This document shows, one piece after another, positions 23,302-32,848 of a DNA stretch of 64,000 bases (position 1 is the stretch's first letter; every line of letters starts with the position of its first letter). The notes under the pieces were generated by a model, which saw only the letters and a program-made list of their open reading frames with translations, was not told the DNA's origin and did no database searches. Both the position numbers and the translations under genes were made by a program. The stretch comes from Paraburkholderia terricola (GTDB taxonomy: Bacteria; Pseudomonadota; Gammaproteobacteria; Burkholderiales; Burkholderiaceae): the NCBI RefSeq assembly GCF_900142195.1, contig NZ_FRAB01000034.1, positions 1 through 64,000 on the forward strand, in the 5' to 3' direction.

Positions 23302-24669
23302 ATGCTCGACAATCTGACACAACGGATGGCGCGCGTCGTCAAGACGCTGCGCGGCGAAGCCCGGCTCACCGAGGCGAACACCCAGGAAATGCTGCGCGAA
23401 GTGCGCCTCGCGCTTCTCGAGGCGGACGTCGCGCTACCCGTCGTGCGCGAATTCATCGCCAAGGTGAAGGAGAAGGCGCTCGGCGAGGAAGTCATCAGCA
23501 GTCTGTCGCCGGGCCAGGCGCTCGTCGGCGTCGTGCAGCGCGAACTCACCGCGATCATCGGCGGCGACTATGAAGGCAAGGCGGTCGAACTGAATCTCGC
23601 CGTCACGCCGCCGGCCGTCATTTTGATGGCGGGTTTGCAGGGCGCCGGCAAGACGACCACGGTCGGCAAGCTCGCCAAACTGCTGCGCGAAAAGTACAAA
23701 AAGAAGGTGCTGACGGTTTCGTGCGACGTCTACCGTCCCGCTGCTATCGCGCAGTTGAAGACGGTGACCGAGCAGGTCGGTGCGGACTTCTTCCCGTCCG
23801 AGCCGGATCAGAAACCGGTCGATATCGCGCGCGCCGCAGTGGACTGGGCCAAGCGCCACTATCACGACGTGCTGCTGGTCGACACGGCCGGCCGTCTCGG
23901 TATCGACGAAGCGATGATGCAGGAAATCACCGCGCTGCACAGCACGCTGAAACCCGCGGAAACACTGTTCGTGGTCGACGCGATGCTGGGTCAGGATGCG
24001 GTGAACACCGCCAAGGCCTTCAGCGATGCGCTGCCGCTCACCGGCGTCGTGCTCACCAAGCTCGACGGCGACTCGCGCGGCGGCGCGGCGCTCTCGGTGC
24101 GTCACGTCACGGGCAAGCCGATCAAGTTCGTCGGCGTCGCGGAGAAGCTCGACGGCCTCGAAATCTTCTACCCGGACCGCATGGCAAACCGGATTCTCGG
24201 CATGGGCGACATTCTCGCCCTCGTCGAGGAAGCGCAACGCGGCGTGGACGTGCAGGCCGCGCAAAAGCTCGCGGACAAGGTCAAGAAAGGCGGCGACTTC
24301 GACCTCAACGACTTCCGCGCGCAGCTCACGCAAATGAAGGGCATGGGCGGCCTGTCGTCGCTGATGGACAAACTGCCCGCGCAGTTCCAGCAAGCCGCCG
24401 CCGGCGCCGACATGAGCCAGGCCGAAAAGCAGATGCGCCGCATGGAAGGCATCATCAATTCCATGACGCCGCTGGAGCGCGCCAAACCCGATCTGATCAA
24501 GGCCACCCGCAAGCGCCGCATTGCCGCCGGCGCGGGCGTGCAGGTGCAGGAAGTCAACCGCATGCTGAACCAGTACGACCAGATGCGCACGATGATGAAG
24601 AAGCTGAAGGGCGGCAACATGCAGAAGATGATGCGCGGCATGAAGGGCATGTTGCCCGGCATGCGCTAA
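23302..24669 (+). CDS. ffh: Signal recognition particle GTPase Ffh
   Basis: A 455-aa SRP54 protein that binds 4.5S RNA and nascent signal sequences and docks with FtsY at the membrane. The N domain is at 1-90. The G domain has the P-loop GLQGAGKTT at 111-119, DTAGRLGIDEAMM and TKLDGDSRGGAALS. The C-terminal M domain is methionine-rich and ends in GGNMQKMMRGMKGMLPG. Length is standard. The gene starts a plus-strand unit divergent from the ccsA-like gene. Confidence 0.98.
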   Translation: MLDNLTQRMARVVKTLRGEARLTEANTQEMLREVRLALLEADVALPVVREFIAKVKEKALGEEVISSLSPGQALVGVVQRELTAIIGGDYEGKAVELNLAVTPPAVILMAGLQGAGKTTTVGKLAKLLREKYKKKVLTVSCDVYRPAAIAQLKTVTEQVGADFFPSEPDQKPVDIARAAVDWAKRHYHDVLLVDTAGRLGIDEAMMQEITALHSTLKPAETLFVVDAMLGQDAVNTAKAFSDALPLTGVVLTKLDGDSRGGAALSVRHVTGKPIKFVGVAEKLDGLEIFYPDRMANRILGMGDILALVEEAQRGVDVQAAQKLADKVKKGGDFDLNDFRAQLTQMKGMGGLSSLMDKLPAQFQQAAAGADMSQAEKQMRRMEGIINSMTPLERAKPDLIKATRKRRIAAGAGVQVQEVNRMLNQYDQMRTMMKKLKGGNMQKMMRGMKGMLPGMR

Positions 24670-24839
24670 GCTTTAGCAAGACGGCGGGCGCGCGTGGCTC
24701 GGCGCATGAACAAGGGCACGCGCGGCCGACTCCGGTCCTTGCTGGTTTATTCCATACCGCACGCCGCCGTCGCCCAAGGGGACATCCTTCGGGGCGTTCT
24801 CACCCACACTATGTATACAGTTACCGCCTGTCAGACGTC

Positions 24840-25391
24840 ATGAACCGCGAAGAAGCTCTCCACATTTTCAGCCACTCCGAAGAAATCGTTTCGGCCGACG
24901 ACGTCAACGCGTCGATCAGCGGCATGGCGGCCGCCATCCGCGACGAGATGAGCGAGGACTTTCCGCTCGTGCTGTCGGTGATGGGCGGCGCGGCGGTGTT
25001 CACCGGCATGCTGCTGCCGCACCTCGATTTCCCGCTCGAGTTCGACTACATCCACCTCACCCGCTACCGCAATACCACCAAGGGCGGCAGCGAGATGCAG
25101 TGGCGCGTGGCGCCGGCCGAGTCGGTGAAGGATCGCGTGGTGCTGGTGCTCGACGACATCCTCGACGAAGGCGAGACGATGGCCGCGATCCGCGACCGCA
25201 TCCTCGAGATGGGCGCGAAGCGCTTCCTGAGCGCGGTGCTGTGCGAGAAGATCATTCCGAAGGCGAAGCCGCTGCGCCCGGATTACTGCGGTTTCGAAGT
25301 GCCGGACCGCTATGTGTTCGGCTGCGGGATGGACGCGAGAGGCTACTGGCGCAACCTGCCGACGATTCGAGCGCTGACCGACGGGGCTTGA
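24840..25391 (+). CDS. Hypoxanthine-guanine phosphoribosyltransferase-like protein
   Basis: A 183-aa type I phosphoribosyltransferase. The PRPP-binding signature VLVLDDILDEGET is at 101-113, preceded by LTRYRNTTKGGSEM, like the flexible loop of HPRTs. It salvages hypoxanthine or guanine to IMP or GMP, or a related base; the exact base is not clear from sequence. Start ATG 24840 fits the family N-terminus. It lies 170 bp after ffh, so it may have its own promoter, and ends at a bidirectional terminator. Confidence 0.9.
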   Translation: MNREEALHIFSHSEEIVSADDVNASISGMAAAIRDEMSEDFPLVLSVMGGAAVFTGMLLPHLDFPLEFDYIHLTRYRNTTKGGSEMQWRVAPAESVKDRVVLVLDDILDEGETMAAIRDRILEMGAKRFLSAVLCEKIIPKAKPLRPDYCGFEVPDRYVFGCGMDARGYWRNLPTIRALTDGA

Positions 25392-25431
25392 GCCGTTGAA
25401 CCGCCTTTGAGCGCGGGTGCGAAGCGATGTG

Positions 25432-25457
25432 AAAAAGCGGCCGACTGGCCGCTTTTT
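25432..25457. terminator. Bidirectional intrinsic terminator
   Basis: An 11-bp perfect stem (25432-25442 and 25447-25457, loop GACT) is flanked by A5 and T5, so it works on both strands: for the phosphoribosyltransferase gene (plus) and the MarC-like gene (minus). Confidence 0.9.
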
Positions 25458-25521
25458 CTTTGCCGTGATTGGCCGAAGCGCCGTTCCGCTGCATGCGGCC
25501 AGTCTCCGCGCCGGGCCCGAC

Positions 25522-26121
25522 TCATAAGTGATTCACGAAAGACCGGATGCCGCCGAGCATCATCTCGACCGAGATCGCCACCAGCACCAGGCCCATCAGG
25601 CGTTCGAAAGCCATCATCGCGCGTTCGCCGAGCCATGCCTCGATACGCTCGGAGAGCATCAGCACGATCGCGCAGACGATCATCGTGACAGTCAGCGCAC
25701 CGATCCACTCGAGCATCTTGCCGGGCGCCTGCGACGTCAGCAGCATCACGGTCGCCAGCGCCGAGGGGCCCGCCAGCGCCGGAATGGCAAGCGGCACGAT
25801 CAGCGGCTCGCCGCCGCGCACGTCGCCGCCGAATGGGCCGTCCGGATGCGGAAACACCATTCTCAGCGCGATCAGGAACAATACGATGCCGCCGCCGATG
25901 CGCAGCGACTGGTCGGTCAGACTCATCATGCGCAGGAAGCGATCGCCGAGCACCATGAACACCAGCAGGATCGCGAAGGCGATCGCCACTTCACGGAGAA
26001 CGACGATTGCGCGCCGCCTGGGCGCCACACCGCGCAGGCAACTGATGAAGATCGGAATGTTGCCGAGCGGATCGGTAATCAGGATGAGCAGGACGGTGGC
26101 GGACAGGAAGGTGTACTCCAC
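25522..26121 (-). CDS. MarC-family integral membrane protein
   Basis: A 199-aa inner membrane protein with about six membrane helices. The start LLILITDPLGNIPIFI and the motif GGEPLIVPLAIPALAGPSA are characteristic of MarC/YhgN/UPF0056. Despite the old name these proteins are not shown to be drug exporters; the transported substrate, if any, is unknown. It begins 12 bp after the proS stop and is probably co-transcribed with it. Confidence 0.92.
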   Translation of the reverse strand: MEYTFLSATVLLILITDPLGNIPIFISCLRGVAPRRRAIVVLREVAIAFAILLVFMVLGDRFLRMMSLTDQSLRIGGGIVLFLIALRMVFPHPDGPFGGDVRGGEPLIVPLAIPALAGPSALATVMLLTSQAPGKMLEWIGALTVTMIVCAIVLMLSERIEAWLGERAMMAFERLMGLVLVAISVEMMLGGIRSFVNHL

Positions 26122-26133
26122 TGTCCGCTCCGC

Positions 26134-27870
26134 TTAGCGCGCCAGGGCCGCGCGGACCTTCGCGATCACCGTTTGCGCGGCATCTTCGAGCGGCAACAGC
26201 GTCGCTTCGGCATCGCGGCGGCCCTGGTATTCGAGCTTGCCGTCCTTCAGACCACGGTCGCCGATCACCAGACGATGCGGCACGCCGATCAATTCCCAGT
26301 CGGCGAACATCACGCCGGGCCGCTCACCGCGATCGTCGAGGATCACGTCGATGCCCGCTTCGACCAGCGTTGCATACAGCTTGTCGGCTTGCTCGCGCAC
26401 GGCTTCGCTGCGGTCGTAGCCCATCGGGCACAGCACGACTTCGAACGGCGCGATCGATTCCGGCCAGATGATGCCCTTGTCGTCGAAATTCTGCTCGATC
26501 GCGGCGCCCAGGATACGCGTGATGCCAATACCGTAGCAGCCCATTTCCATCGGCTGCGGCTTGCCGGTTTCGTCGAGGCAGTTCGCGTTCATCGCTTCCG
26601 AATACTTCGTGCCGAGCTGGAACACGTGGCCGACTTCGATGCCGCGGCAAATGTCGAGCACGCCCTTGCCGTCCGGCGACGGGTCGCCCTTCTTGACGTT
26701 GCGAATGTCGGCGACGACCGGTTCCGGCAGATCGCGGCCCCAGTTCACGCCGGTGATGTGGTAGTCGACCTCGTTCGCGCCGACCACGAAGTCGCTCATG
26801 TTCGCCACGGTGCGATCCGCGACGACCTTGACCGGCTTCTTCGGATTGATCGGACCGAGGTAACCCGGCGGCGTGCCGAAGGTCGCGATGATCTCGGCTT
26901 CGGTCGCCATGCGGAACTCGGACAGACCCGGCAGGTTGCCCACCTTGATCTCGTTCAGATCGTGATCGCCGCGCAGCATCAGCAACCAGATGGTCGGCTC
27001 GGCGCCTTCGTTTTCGGTAGCAAGGACGATCGACTTGATCGTGCGTTCGAGCAGAATGTCCAGCAGTTCGGCGACGGCTTCGCACTTGGCTTTGCCCGGC
27101 GTCGCGGTCTTTTTCATCGCCTCGGCGGGCGCCGCGCGTTCGGCGTAGAGCGGCAATGCTTCGGCCGCTTCCACGTTCGCGGCGAACTCGGAGGTCGGGC
27201 AATAGGCGATCGCGTCTTCGCCGGTTTCCGCGATCACGTGGAATTCATGCGAGCCGCTGCCGCCGATCGAACCGTTGTCCGCAGCCACCGCGCGGAAATC
27301 CAGACCGAGGCGCGTGAAGATGCGCACGTACGCGTCGTACATCTTGCGATACGTCTCACGCAGACCTGCCGCGTCCTTGTCGAACGAGTACGCGTCTTTC
27401 ATGATGAATTCGCGGCCGCGCATCACGCCGAAACGCGGACGGATTTCGTCGCGAAACTTCGTTTGGATCTGATAGAAATTCACCGGCAACTGGCGATAGC
27501 TCTTGATCTGATTGCGCGCGATGTCGGTGATCACTTCCTCGTGCGTCGGTCCGAGCACGAAATCGGATTGCTTGCGGTCCGTGAAGCGCAGCAGCTCGGG
27601 GCCGTACTTTTCCCAGCGGCCCGATTCCTGCCAGAGTTCGGCCGGCTGCACCGAAGGCATCAGCAATTCGATCGCGTCCGCCCGGTTCATTTCTTCGCGC
27701 ACGATGGCTTCCACCTTGCGGATCGAACGCAGGCCGACCGGCAGGTAGTTATAGATGCCGCCGGCGACGCGGCGGATCATGCCGGCGCGCACCATGAGCT
27801 TGTGGCTGACGATTTCGGCGTCGGCAGGCGCTTCTTTCAGGGTGCCGATAAAGAAACGGGAAGCTTTCAT
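26134..27870 (-). CDS. proS: Prolyl-tRNA synthetase ProS
   Basis: A 578-aa class II aminoacyl-tRNA synthetase of the bacterial type with an editing domain inserted between motifs 2 and 3. Motif 1/2 regions contain ELLMPSVQPAELWQESGRW and FRDEIRPRFGVMRGREFIMKD. The insertion (about 225-400) is the YbaK-like domain that removes mischarged alanine. Motif 3 is MGCYGIGITRILGA, and the anticodon-binding domain is at the C-terminus. Length matches E. coli ProS (572). Confidence 0.98.
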   Translation of the reverse strand: MKASRFFIGTLKEAPADAEIVSHKLMVRAGMIRRVAGGIYNYLPVGLRSIRKVEAIVREEMNRADAIELLMPSVQPAELWQESGRWEKYGPELLRFTDRKQSDFVLGPTHEEVITDIARNQIKSYRQLPVNFYQIQTKFRDEIRPRFGVMRGREFIMKDAYSFDKDAAGLRETYRKMYDAYVRIFTRLGLDFRAVAADNGSIGGSGSHEFHVIAETGEDAIAYCPTSEFAANVEAAEALPLYAERAAPAEAMKKTATPGKAKCEAVAELLDILLERTIKSIVLATENEGAEPTIWLLMLRGDHDLNEIKVGNLPGLSEFRMATEAEIIATFGTPPGYLGPINPKKPVKVVADRTVANMSDFVVGANEVDYHITGVNWGRDLPEPVVADIRNVKKGDPSPDGKGVLDICRGIEVGHVFQLGTKYSEAMNANCLDETGKPQPMEMGCYGIGITRILGAAIEQNFDDKGIIWPESIAPFEVVLCPMGYDRSEAVREQADKLYATLVEAGIDVILDDRGERPGVMFADWELIGVPHRLVIGDRGLKDGKLEYQGRRDAEATLLPLEDAAQTVIAKVRAALAR

Positions 27871-28171
27871 TCAGATTATCCAAAAGCGGCGGCTCCGGAG
27901 GGACCGCCCGAAAGGTGAAAACGGTGGGAAATCGACACTGATCCGGCACTTGGCCGGTACGGATTCGCCCGATATCGGCACGCACTGGCCGATCCCGGCG
28001 CAGAAGCCGCCGCGCAAAGCCTTTACACGTGGGATAAGGCGCGGAAAGACTGACAGGCTACCGCAAACAGGCCCTTTTGCGGCGAATCGTTCCATTCTGG
28101 GGCGAATCGGTGCGGCGGGACCGTTATCTGTTTATAATCAAAGCAATTTTAAAGGATTCGAAGGTGGTTGT
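27871..28171. other. Divergent proS/rppH intergenic region
   Basis: A 301-bp region with a TATAAT hexamer on the plus strand at 28133-28138, suited to rppH, though no good -35 lies 16-18 bp before it. The octamer GCGAATCG occurs twice, shortly before this hexamer. I could not identify a proS promoter with confidence, and no gene is evident. Confidence 0.5.
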
Positions 28172-28903
28172 ATGCTGGATCGTGAAGGCTTTCGCCCGAA
28201 CGTCGGCATCATCCTCTTGAACGCGCACAACGAGGTGTTTTGGGGCAAACGGCTCCGTGAACATTCCTGGCAGTTTCCGCAAGGGGGCATCAAGTACGGA
28301 GAGACCCCCGTGCAAGCGATGTATCGGGAGTTACACGAAGAAACCGGGCTGCTTCCTGAGCACGTCAAGGTGATCGGTCGCACACGCGACTGGTTGCGTT
28401 ACGAGGTGCCTGACAAGTTCATCAAGCGCGAAGTACGCGGTCATTACCGCGGCCAGAAGCAAATCTGGTTTTTGCTCAGAATGGTTGGACGCGATTGCGA
28501 TATCTGCTTGCGCGCCACCGACCACCCTGAGTTCGATGCGTGGCGCTGGAACGAGTACTGGGTGCCGCTCGACTGTGTGATCGAGTTCAAGCGGGATGTG
28601 TATCAGTTGGCGCTGACGGAGCTATCCCGTTTCATGCGCCGGGCTGCGCCGCGTGCGGAAAAACCTGGCGGGCACCACGGACCGCGTTATCCCCGGATAG
28701 CGTCGTCAATGGAAAGTCCGCCGGATTCCACGGTGATGACGGTGACCACTGTCAGCATCGAAACATCGATTCGCACGGCGGCCGAGTCCGATTGCGGTTC
28801 GGGCGCCAGATCGGCGGACGAGGTTGGCGCTGCTCCCGAACACGAAGACGAATCGGCTCATGAAACCGCCGGCTCGCTGTTCCGCCCGGGCGTGCGCAAT
28901 TAA
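28172..28903 (+). CDS. rppH: RNA pyrophosphohydrolase RppH (Nudix)
   Basis: A 243-aa Nudix hydrolase that removes pyrophosphate from the 5' end of mRNA and triggers RNase E decay. The Nudix box runs from G38 to L60 (GX5EX7REUXEEXGU fits exactly), preceded by WQFPQGGIKYGE typical of RppH. The catalytic part ends near 165; the last 75-80 residues are Pro/Ser/Thr/Glu-rich and look disordered, longer than the E. coli protein (176). ATG 28172 gives the family start MLDREGFRPNVG. Confidence 0.95.
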   Translation: MLDREGFRPNVGIILLNAHNEVFWGKRLREHSWQFPQGGIKYGETPVQAMYRELHEETGLLPEHVKVIGRTRDWLRYEVPDKFIKREVRGHYRGQKQIWFLLRMVGRDCDICLRATDHPEFDAWRWNEYWVPLDCVIEFKRDVYQLALTELSRFMRRAAPRAEKPGGHHGPRYPRIASSMESPPDSTVMTVTTVSIETSIRTAAESDCGSGARSADEVGAAPEHEDESAHETAGSLFRPGVRN

Positions 28904-28980
28904 CAACGCTGTGCGGCTGTCCATGCCGTCTCTCTCTGGCGCGGCTCCTCGAGTCGCGCCAGTGTTTCGAGGAAACCATA

Positions 28981-29538
28981 TTGAAAGCACTTGCTCTCGT
29001 CGTGGCGTGCGTCGCCACCGGCGCCCTGCTGGCTGGCTGTTCGAGCGCCGGCAAACCCACCAACAAGGACGACAGCGCATTTACCTACCTGCTTGACCGA
29101 CAAGGCACCTGGGTTGAGAACAAGGTGGACACCTTGCCGCCACTACCGCAAGAATCGAATCTGCTGCCCTTTGAGGTCTCCGGCAATACGCCGCTGCACT
29201 TTTCGATCGACCGGAATTCGCTCAGCGTCGGCTCCGACGGTGTGGTGCGCTATACCGTGGTCGTGACGAGCCCAGCCGGCGCGCGCAACGTCAACTACGA
29301 AGGGATTCGCTGCGATACGTATGAATGGCGCCTGTATGCGGGCCTGAACGCGGATCACGACGGTTGGGACCGGACGGTGGCGAACGATTTCACGCGTATC
29401 GAGAATGGCGCGCTGAACGCGTATCACGCCGCGTTGTACCAGGATTATCTGTGCGCGAACAAGATACCCACGGGTAACGCGAAGCAGATTGTCGAGAATA
29501 TTCGCTACAAGCGCACCGCGGCTTCCATGGTCCGCTAA
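28981..29538 (+). CDS. CNP1-like family lipoprotein
   Basis: A 185-aa putative lipoprotein: signal sequence, then LLAGCSS with lipidation at about Cys20. The rest (DRQGTWVENKVDTLPPLP, and YEGIRCDTYEWRLYAG) matches the CNP1-like family common in Burkholderia and Neisseria relatives; function is unknown. The start is TTG 28981, with GAGGA 7 nt upstream, which gives a complete signal peptide. It lies 77 bp after rppH and ends before a bidirectional terminator. Confidence 0.88.
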   Translation: MKALALVVACVATGALLAGCSSAGKPTNKDDSAFTYLLDRQGTWVENKVDTLPPLPQESNLLPFEVSGNTPLHFSIDRNSLSVGSDGVVRYTVVVTSPAGARNVNYEGIRCDTYEWRLYAGLNADHDGWDRTVANDFTRIENGALNAYHAALYQDYLCANKIPTGNAKQIVENIRYKRTAASMVR

Positions 29539-29586
29539 AGCGCTGTTCGCGAACGTACTTCGGGTCTGTAGGCGTCGGCGGATGTG

Positions 29587-29624
29587 AAAAAGCCGTTCCA
29601 GCTTTCGCTGGAACGGCTTTTTTT
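29587..29624. terminator. Bidirectional intrinsic terminator
   Basis: A 12-bp perfect stem (29591-29602 and 29607-29618, loop TTTC) is flanked by A and T runs. It ends the CNP1-like gene (plus) and proB (minus), whose stop is at 29650. Confidence 0.92.
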
Positions 29625-29649
29625 CTGTCTCGTTGCGCCTGGCAGTGAA

Positions 29650-30768
29650 TCAGATCAACACCAGGTTGTCGCGATGAATCAGTTCCGGCTCCAGCATATA
29701 GCCGAGCACCGATTCGATTTCACCGCTCGGACGCCGTTGAATCAACTTGGTTTCCGCGCTGCTGTAATTCGTCAGTCCACGCGCCACTTCGCGCCCTGCG
29801 GCGCTCAGACAAGCGATCACTTCACCGCGCGCAAACGCGCCTTGCACACCGACGATGCCGATCGGCAGCAAGCTCTTGCCGCCTTCGGTGAGCTTCTCGA
29901 CTGCGCCGTCGTCGATCACCACATGGCCGCGCACCTGCAGATGATCGGCCATCCACTGTTTGCGCGCCGCCATGCGCGCTGTGCGCGCGATCAACTGCGT
30001 GCCGATCGCCTCGCCCGAGGCCAGTCGCGACAACACGTCCGCCTCGCGCCCACTAGCGATCACCGTGTTGGCGCCGCTGTGAGCCGCGCGCTTGGCGGCA
30101 AGAATCTTGGTCAGCATGCCGCCGCGCCCCAGGCTCGAACCCGCACCGCCCGCCATCGCTTCGAGGTCCGGGGCACCGGCGTCGGCCTGCTGGACAAGCG
30201 TGGCATTCGGGTCCTTGCGAGGGTCGGCGGTGAAAAGCCCTTGTTGATCGGTGAGGATGACAAGCGCATCGCCTTCGATCAGGTTGGCGACCAGCGCGCC
30301 GAGGGTGTCGTTGTCGCCGAACTTGATTTCGTCGGTGACGACCGTGTCGTTCTCGTTGATGATCGGCACCACGCCCAGACGCAGCAGCGTGAGCAGCGTG
30401 GAGCGCGCGTTCAGATAGCGTTCGCGGTCGGCCAGATCGGCGTGGGTCAACAGAATTTGCGCGGTCTGGATCGAATGCTCGGCAAAACGGCTTTCATACA
30501 CCTGCGCAAGGCCCATTTGCCCGACGGCCGCAGCCGCCTGCAATTCGTCGATTTCGCGTGGCCTCTTAGTCCAGCCGAGCCGTTGCATGCCTTCGGCAAT
30601 GGCGCCCGAACTGACGAGCACCACTTCCTTGCCTTGCGCTCGCAGCGCCGCAATTTGCGCGGCCCAACGGCCGATCGCAGCATGATCGAGGCCGCGGCCG
30701 TCGTTGGTGACGAGGCTCGAACCGACTTTCACTACCAATCGCCGTGAGTCTGCGATGACGGAACGCAT
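29650..30768 (-). CDS. proB: Glutamate 5-kinase ProB
   Basis: A 372-aa kinase for the first step of proline synthesis, glutamate to glutamyl 5-phosphate. The amino-acid kinase domain shows RRLVVKVGSSLVTN at the start, ENDTVVTDEIKFGDND and TDQQGLFTADPR. A C-terminal PUA domain covers about 285-360. Start ATG 30768 gives MRSVIADSRR; 11 further upstream codons are not conserved. It follows obgE on the same strand by 69 bp, an order found in many betaproteobacteria. proA is not next to it. Confidence 0.97.
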   Translation of the reverse strand: MRSVIADSRRLVVKVGSSLVTNDGRGLDHAAIGRWAAQIAALRAQGKEVVLVSSGAIAEGMQRLGWTKRPREIDELQAAAAVGQMGLAQVYESRFAEHSIQTAQILLTHADLADRERYLNARSTLLTLLRLGVVPIINENDTVVTDEIKFGDNDTLGALVANLIEGDALVILTDQQGLFTADPRKDPNATLVQQADAGAPDLEAMAGGAGSSLGRGGMLTKILAAKRAAHSGANTVIASGREADVLSRLASGEAIGTQLIARTARMAARKQWMADHLQVRGHVVIDDGAVEKLTEGGKSLLPIGIVGVQGAFARGEVIACLSAAGREVARGLTNYSSAETKLIQRRPSGEIESVLGYMLEPELIHRDNLVLI

Positions 30769-30837
30769 TGTGCGCGGTCTCCAAGATGACGCTTGATGCA
30801 TGCCGGCAGCCCGCGAGGGCGCCGACGCTCGCGCTTG

Positions 30838-31959
30838 TTATTCCTGCGGATCGGCGCTGGATCCGTCCGCGGCGGCCGGTGCTTGCGGTTTCTCGCGAAA
30901 GCGCACGTCGGCGGCGAGATCTTCGGCTTCGGCCGCGCGTTGCGCGTCCGAATGCGCGGCGATGTAATCGAACACCGCATAGCAGAGGTTCTCGCAACCC
31001 TGGCCGGTCAGCGCCGAGATTTCGAATACCGGGCCGTCCCAGCCAAAGCCCTCGATGAAGGCCGAAACACGCGTTTTGCGCTCGTCTTCCGGCACCATGT
31101 CGAGCTTATTGAGCACCAGCCAGCGCGGCTTTTCATACAGCAACTCGTCGTACTTGCGCAGTTCGTTGACGATCGCCTTGGCTTCCGCCACAGGATCGAC
31201 CGCGTCGTCGAACGGTGCGAGGTCGACGATGTGCAGCAACAGTCCCGTGCGCTGCAAGTGACGCAGGAACTGGTGACCGAGGCCGGCGCCTTCGGCCGCG
31301 CCCTCGATCAAGCCGGGAATATCGGCGATCACGAAACTGCGGCTCGGCCCCACACGCACCACGCCGAGATTCGGCGCGAGCGTCGTGAACGGGTAGTCGG
31401 CGATCTTCGGTCGCGCGTTCGACACCGACGAGATGAAGGTCGACTTGCCCGCATTCGGCATGCCGAGCAAACCGACGTCCGCCAGCACCTTCAGTTCGAG
31501 GCGCACCATGCGGCGCTCGCCAGGCTTGCCGTCGGTTTTCTGACGCGGCGCGCGGTTCGTGCTGGACTTGAAATGCAGGTTGCCGAGACCGCCCGCGCCG
31601 CCTTGCGCGATCTGCACGGTCTGGTTGTGTTCGGTCAGATCGGCGATCAACTCGCCGGTCTCCATATCGGTGATGGTGGTGCCCACCGGCATGCGCAGCG
31701 TGATATCGTCGCCGCCCTTGCCGTAGCAGTCCGCGCCGCGGCCGTTTTCGCCGTTGCGCGCCATGTGTTTTTTCGCGTAGCGGTAGTCGATCAGCGTGTT
31801 GATGTTGCGGTCCGCGACCGCGATCACGCTGCCGCCCCGGCCGCCGTCGCCGCCATCCGGGCCGCCGAACGGAACGAATTTCTCGCGGCGCATCGACGCG
31901 CTGCCATCCCCTCCGTCGCCGGCGATGACTTCAATCCTCGCTTCGTCAATGAACTTCAT
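30838..31959 (-). CDS. obgE: Ribosome-associated GTPase ObgE/CgtA
   Basis: A 373-aa essential GTPase of 50S assembly and stress control. The glycine-rich Obg domain (1-158) has GGPDGGDGGRGGSV, and the G domain has the P-loop GMPNAGKS at 166-173, switch II DIPGLIEGAAEGAGLG and NKLDM. The C-terminal tail is Ala/Asp-rich. It follows rplU-rpmA as in most proteobacteria, but an intrinsic terminator at 32131-32158 separates them, so obgE-proB may be partly independent. Confidence 0.98.
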   Translation of the reverse strand: MKFIDEARIEVIAGDGGDGSASMRREKFVPFGGPDGGDGGRGGSVIAVADRNINTLIDYRYAKKHMARNGENGRGADCYGKGGDDITLRMPVGTTITDMETGELIADLTEHNQTVQIAQGGAGGLGNLHFKSSTNRAPRQKTDGKPGERRMVRLELKVLADVGLLGMPNAGKSTFISSVSNARPKIADYPFTTLAPNLGVVRVGPSRSFVIADIPGLIEGAAEGAGLGHQFLRHLQRTGLLLHIVDLAPFDDAVDPVAEAKAIVNELRKYDELLYEKPRWLVLNKLDMVPEDERKTRVSAFIEGFGWDGPVFEISALTGQGCENLCYAVFDYIAAHSDAQRAAEAEDLAADVRFREKPQAPAAADGSSADPQE

Positions 31960-32130
31960 GCGTAACTCCGTCCCGTGGTGTACTGCTCAATGGTGCTGCC
32001 AGATTTGATGCTGCCGCATGCTTCTATTTTGCCGCGCTCGCCGCGCGATGATCAATCGGCCGAACGACATAGGCATGCCGGCATGAGGGATTCATTCCCG
32101 CCCATGCCCGCGGCGGAAAACACCGCAAAT

Positions 32131-32158
32131 AAAAAAAGCCCCGCTAACTTCGCGGGGC
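32131..32158 (-). terminator. Intrinsic terminator after rpmA
   Basis: Minus strand: a 7-bp GC stem (32138-32144 and 32152-32158, 7-nt loop) followed by T7 (32131-32137). It lies 36 bp beyond the rpmA stop and would limit read-through into obgE. Confidence 0.82.
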
Positions 32159-32193
32159 CTTTTCCGGTCCTGAAGCCCGTGCCTGGGTAAAAC

Positions 32194-32457
32194 TCAGACT
32201 GCTGCCGGGACGACGTTGACCATGTGCTTCTTCGCTGCGCCTTTGGTCGAAAACGTGACGTGGCCGTCTGTCAGCGCGAACAAGGTGTGATCCTTGCCGA
32301 TACCGACGTTTTCGCCCGGGTGCATGCGCGTGCCACGTTGACGCACGATGATGCCGCCCGCGTTGATGGCTTGACCGCCGTACACCTTCACGCCGAGACG
32401 CTTCGACTCGGAGTCGCGGCCGTTTCGTGACGATCCGCCTGCCTTTTTGTGTGCCAT
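32194..32457 (-). CDS. rpmA: 50S ribosomal protein L27
   Basis: An 87-aa ribosomal protein near the peptidyl transferase centre. It begins MAHKKAGGSSRNGRDSESKR and has QRGTRMHPGENVGIGKDHT, fully typical. The mature N-terminus reaches the P-site tRNA. The gene follows rplU by 25 bp in the standard rplU-rpmA operon. Confidence 0.99.
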   Translation of the reverse strand: MAHKKAGGSSRNGRDSESKRLGVKVYGGQAINAGGIIVRQRGTRMHPGENVGIGKDHTLFALTDGHVTFSTKGAAKKHMVNVVPAAV

Positions 32458-32482
32458 TTGATTTGCTCCTTAACCGGTGCGC

Positions 32483-32794
32483 TTACGCGTTGATCGCGTC
32501 GATGCGCAGTTCGGTATAGTTCTGGCGGTGGCCGCCATGCTTCTGGTAGTGCTTCCGGCGACGCATCTTGAAGATGGTCACTTTTGCGTGACGACCTTGC
32601 GACACGACGGTAGCCTTGACGGAAGCCCCACTGACCAGCGGCGTACCGAACTTAATCGATTCGCCTTCGCCCACTGCGAGAACCTGGTCGAGCGTGATTT
32701 CAGCGTCAATGTCTGCCGGTATCTGTTCTACTTTAAGTTTTTCGCCGACGGCAACTTTATACTGCTTGCCACCGGTTTTTATGACCGCGTACAT
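32483..32794 (-). CDS. rplU: 50S ribosomal protein L21
   Basis: A 103-aa ribosomal protein that binds 23S rRNA. MYAVIKTGGKQYKVAVGEKL is the standard start, so ATG 32794 is chosen over the 21 codons that stay open upstream. KMRRRKHYQKHGGHRQNYTE near the C-terminus is the rRNA-binding motif. A good promoter lies 55-80 bp upstream. Confidence 0.99.
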   Translation of the reverse strand: MYAVIKTGGKQYKVAVGEKLKVEQIPADIDAEITLDQVLAVGEGESIKFGTPLVSGASVKATVVSQGRHAKVTIFKMRRRKHYQKHGGHRQNYTELRIDAINA

Positions 32795-32848
32795 TGAGAA
32801 CCTCACTCTGTGTTCATTTTTCCCACGCACCGCGCGCGGAAACCCGTG

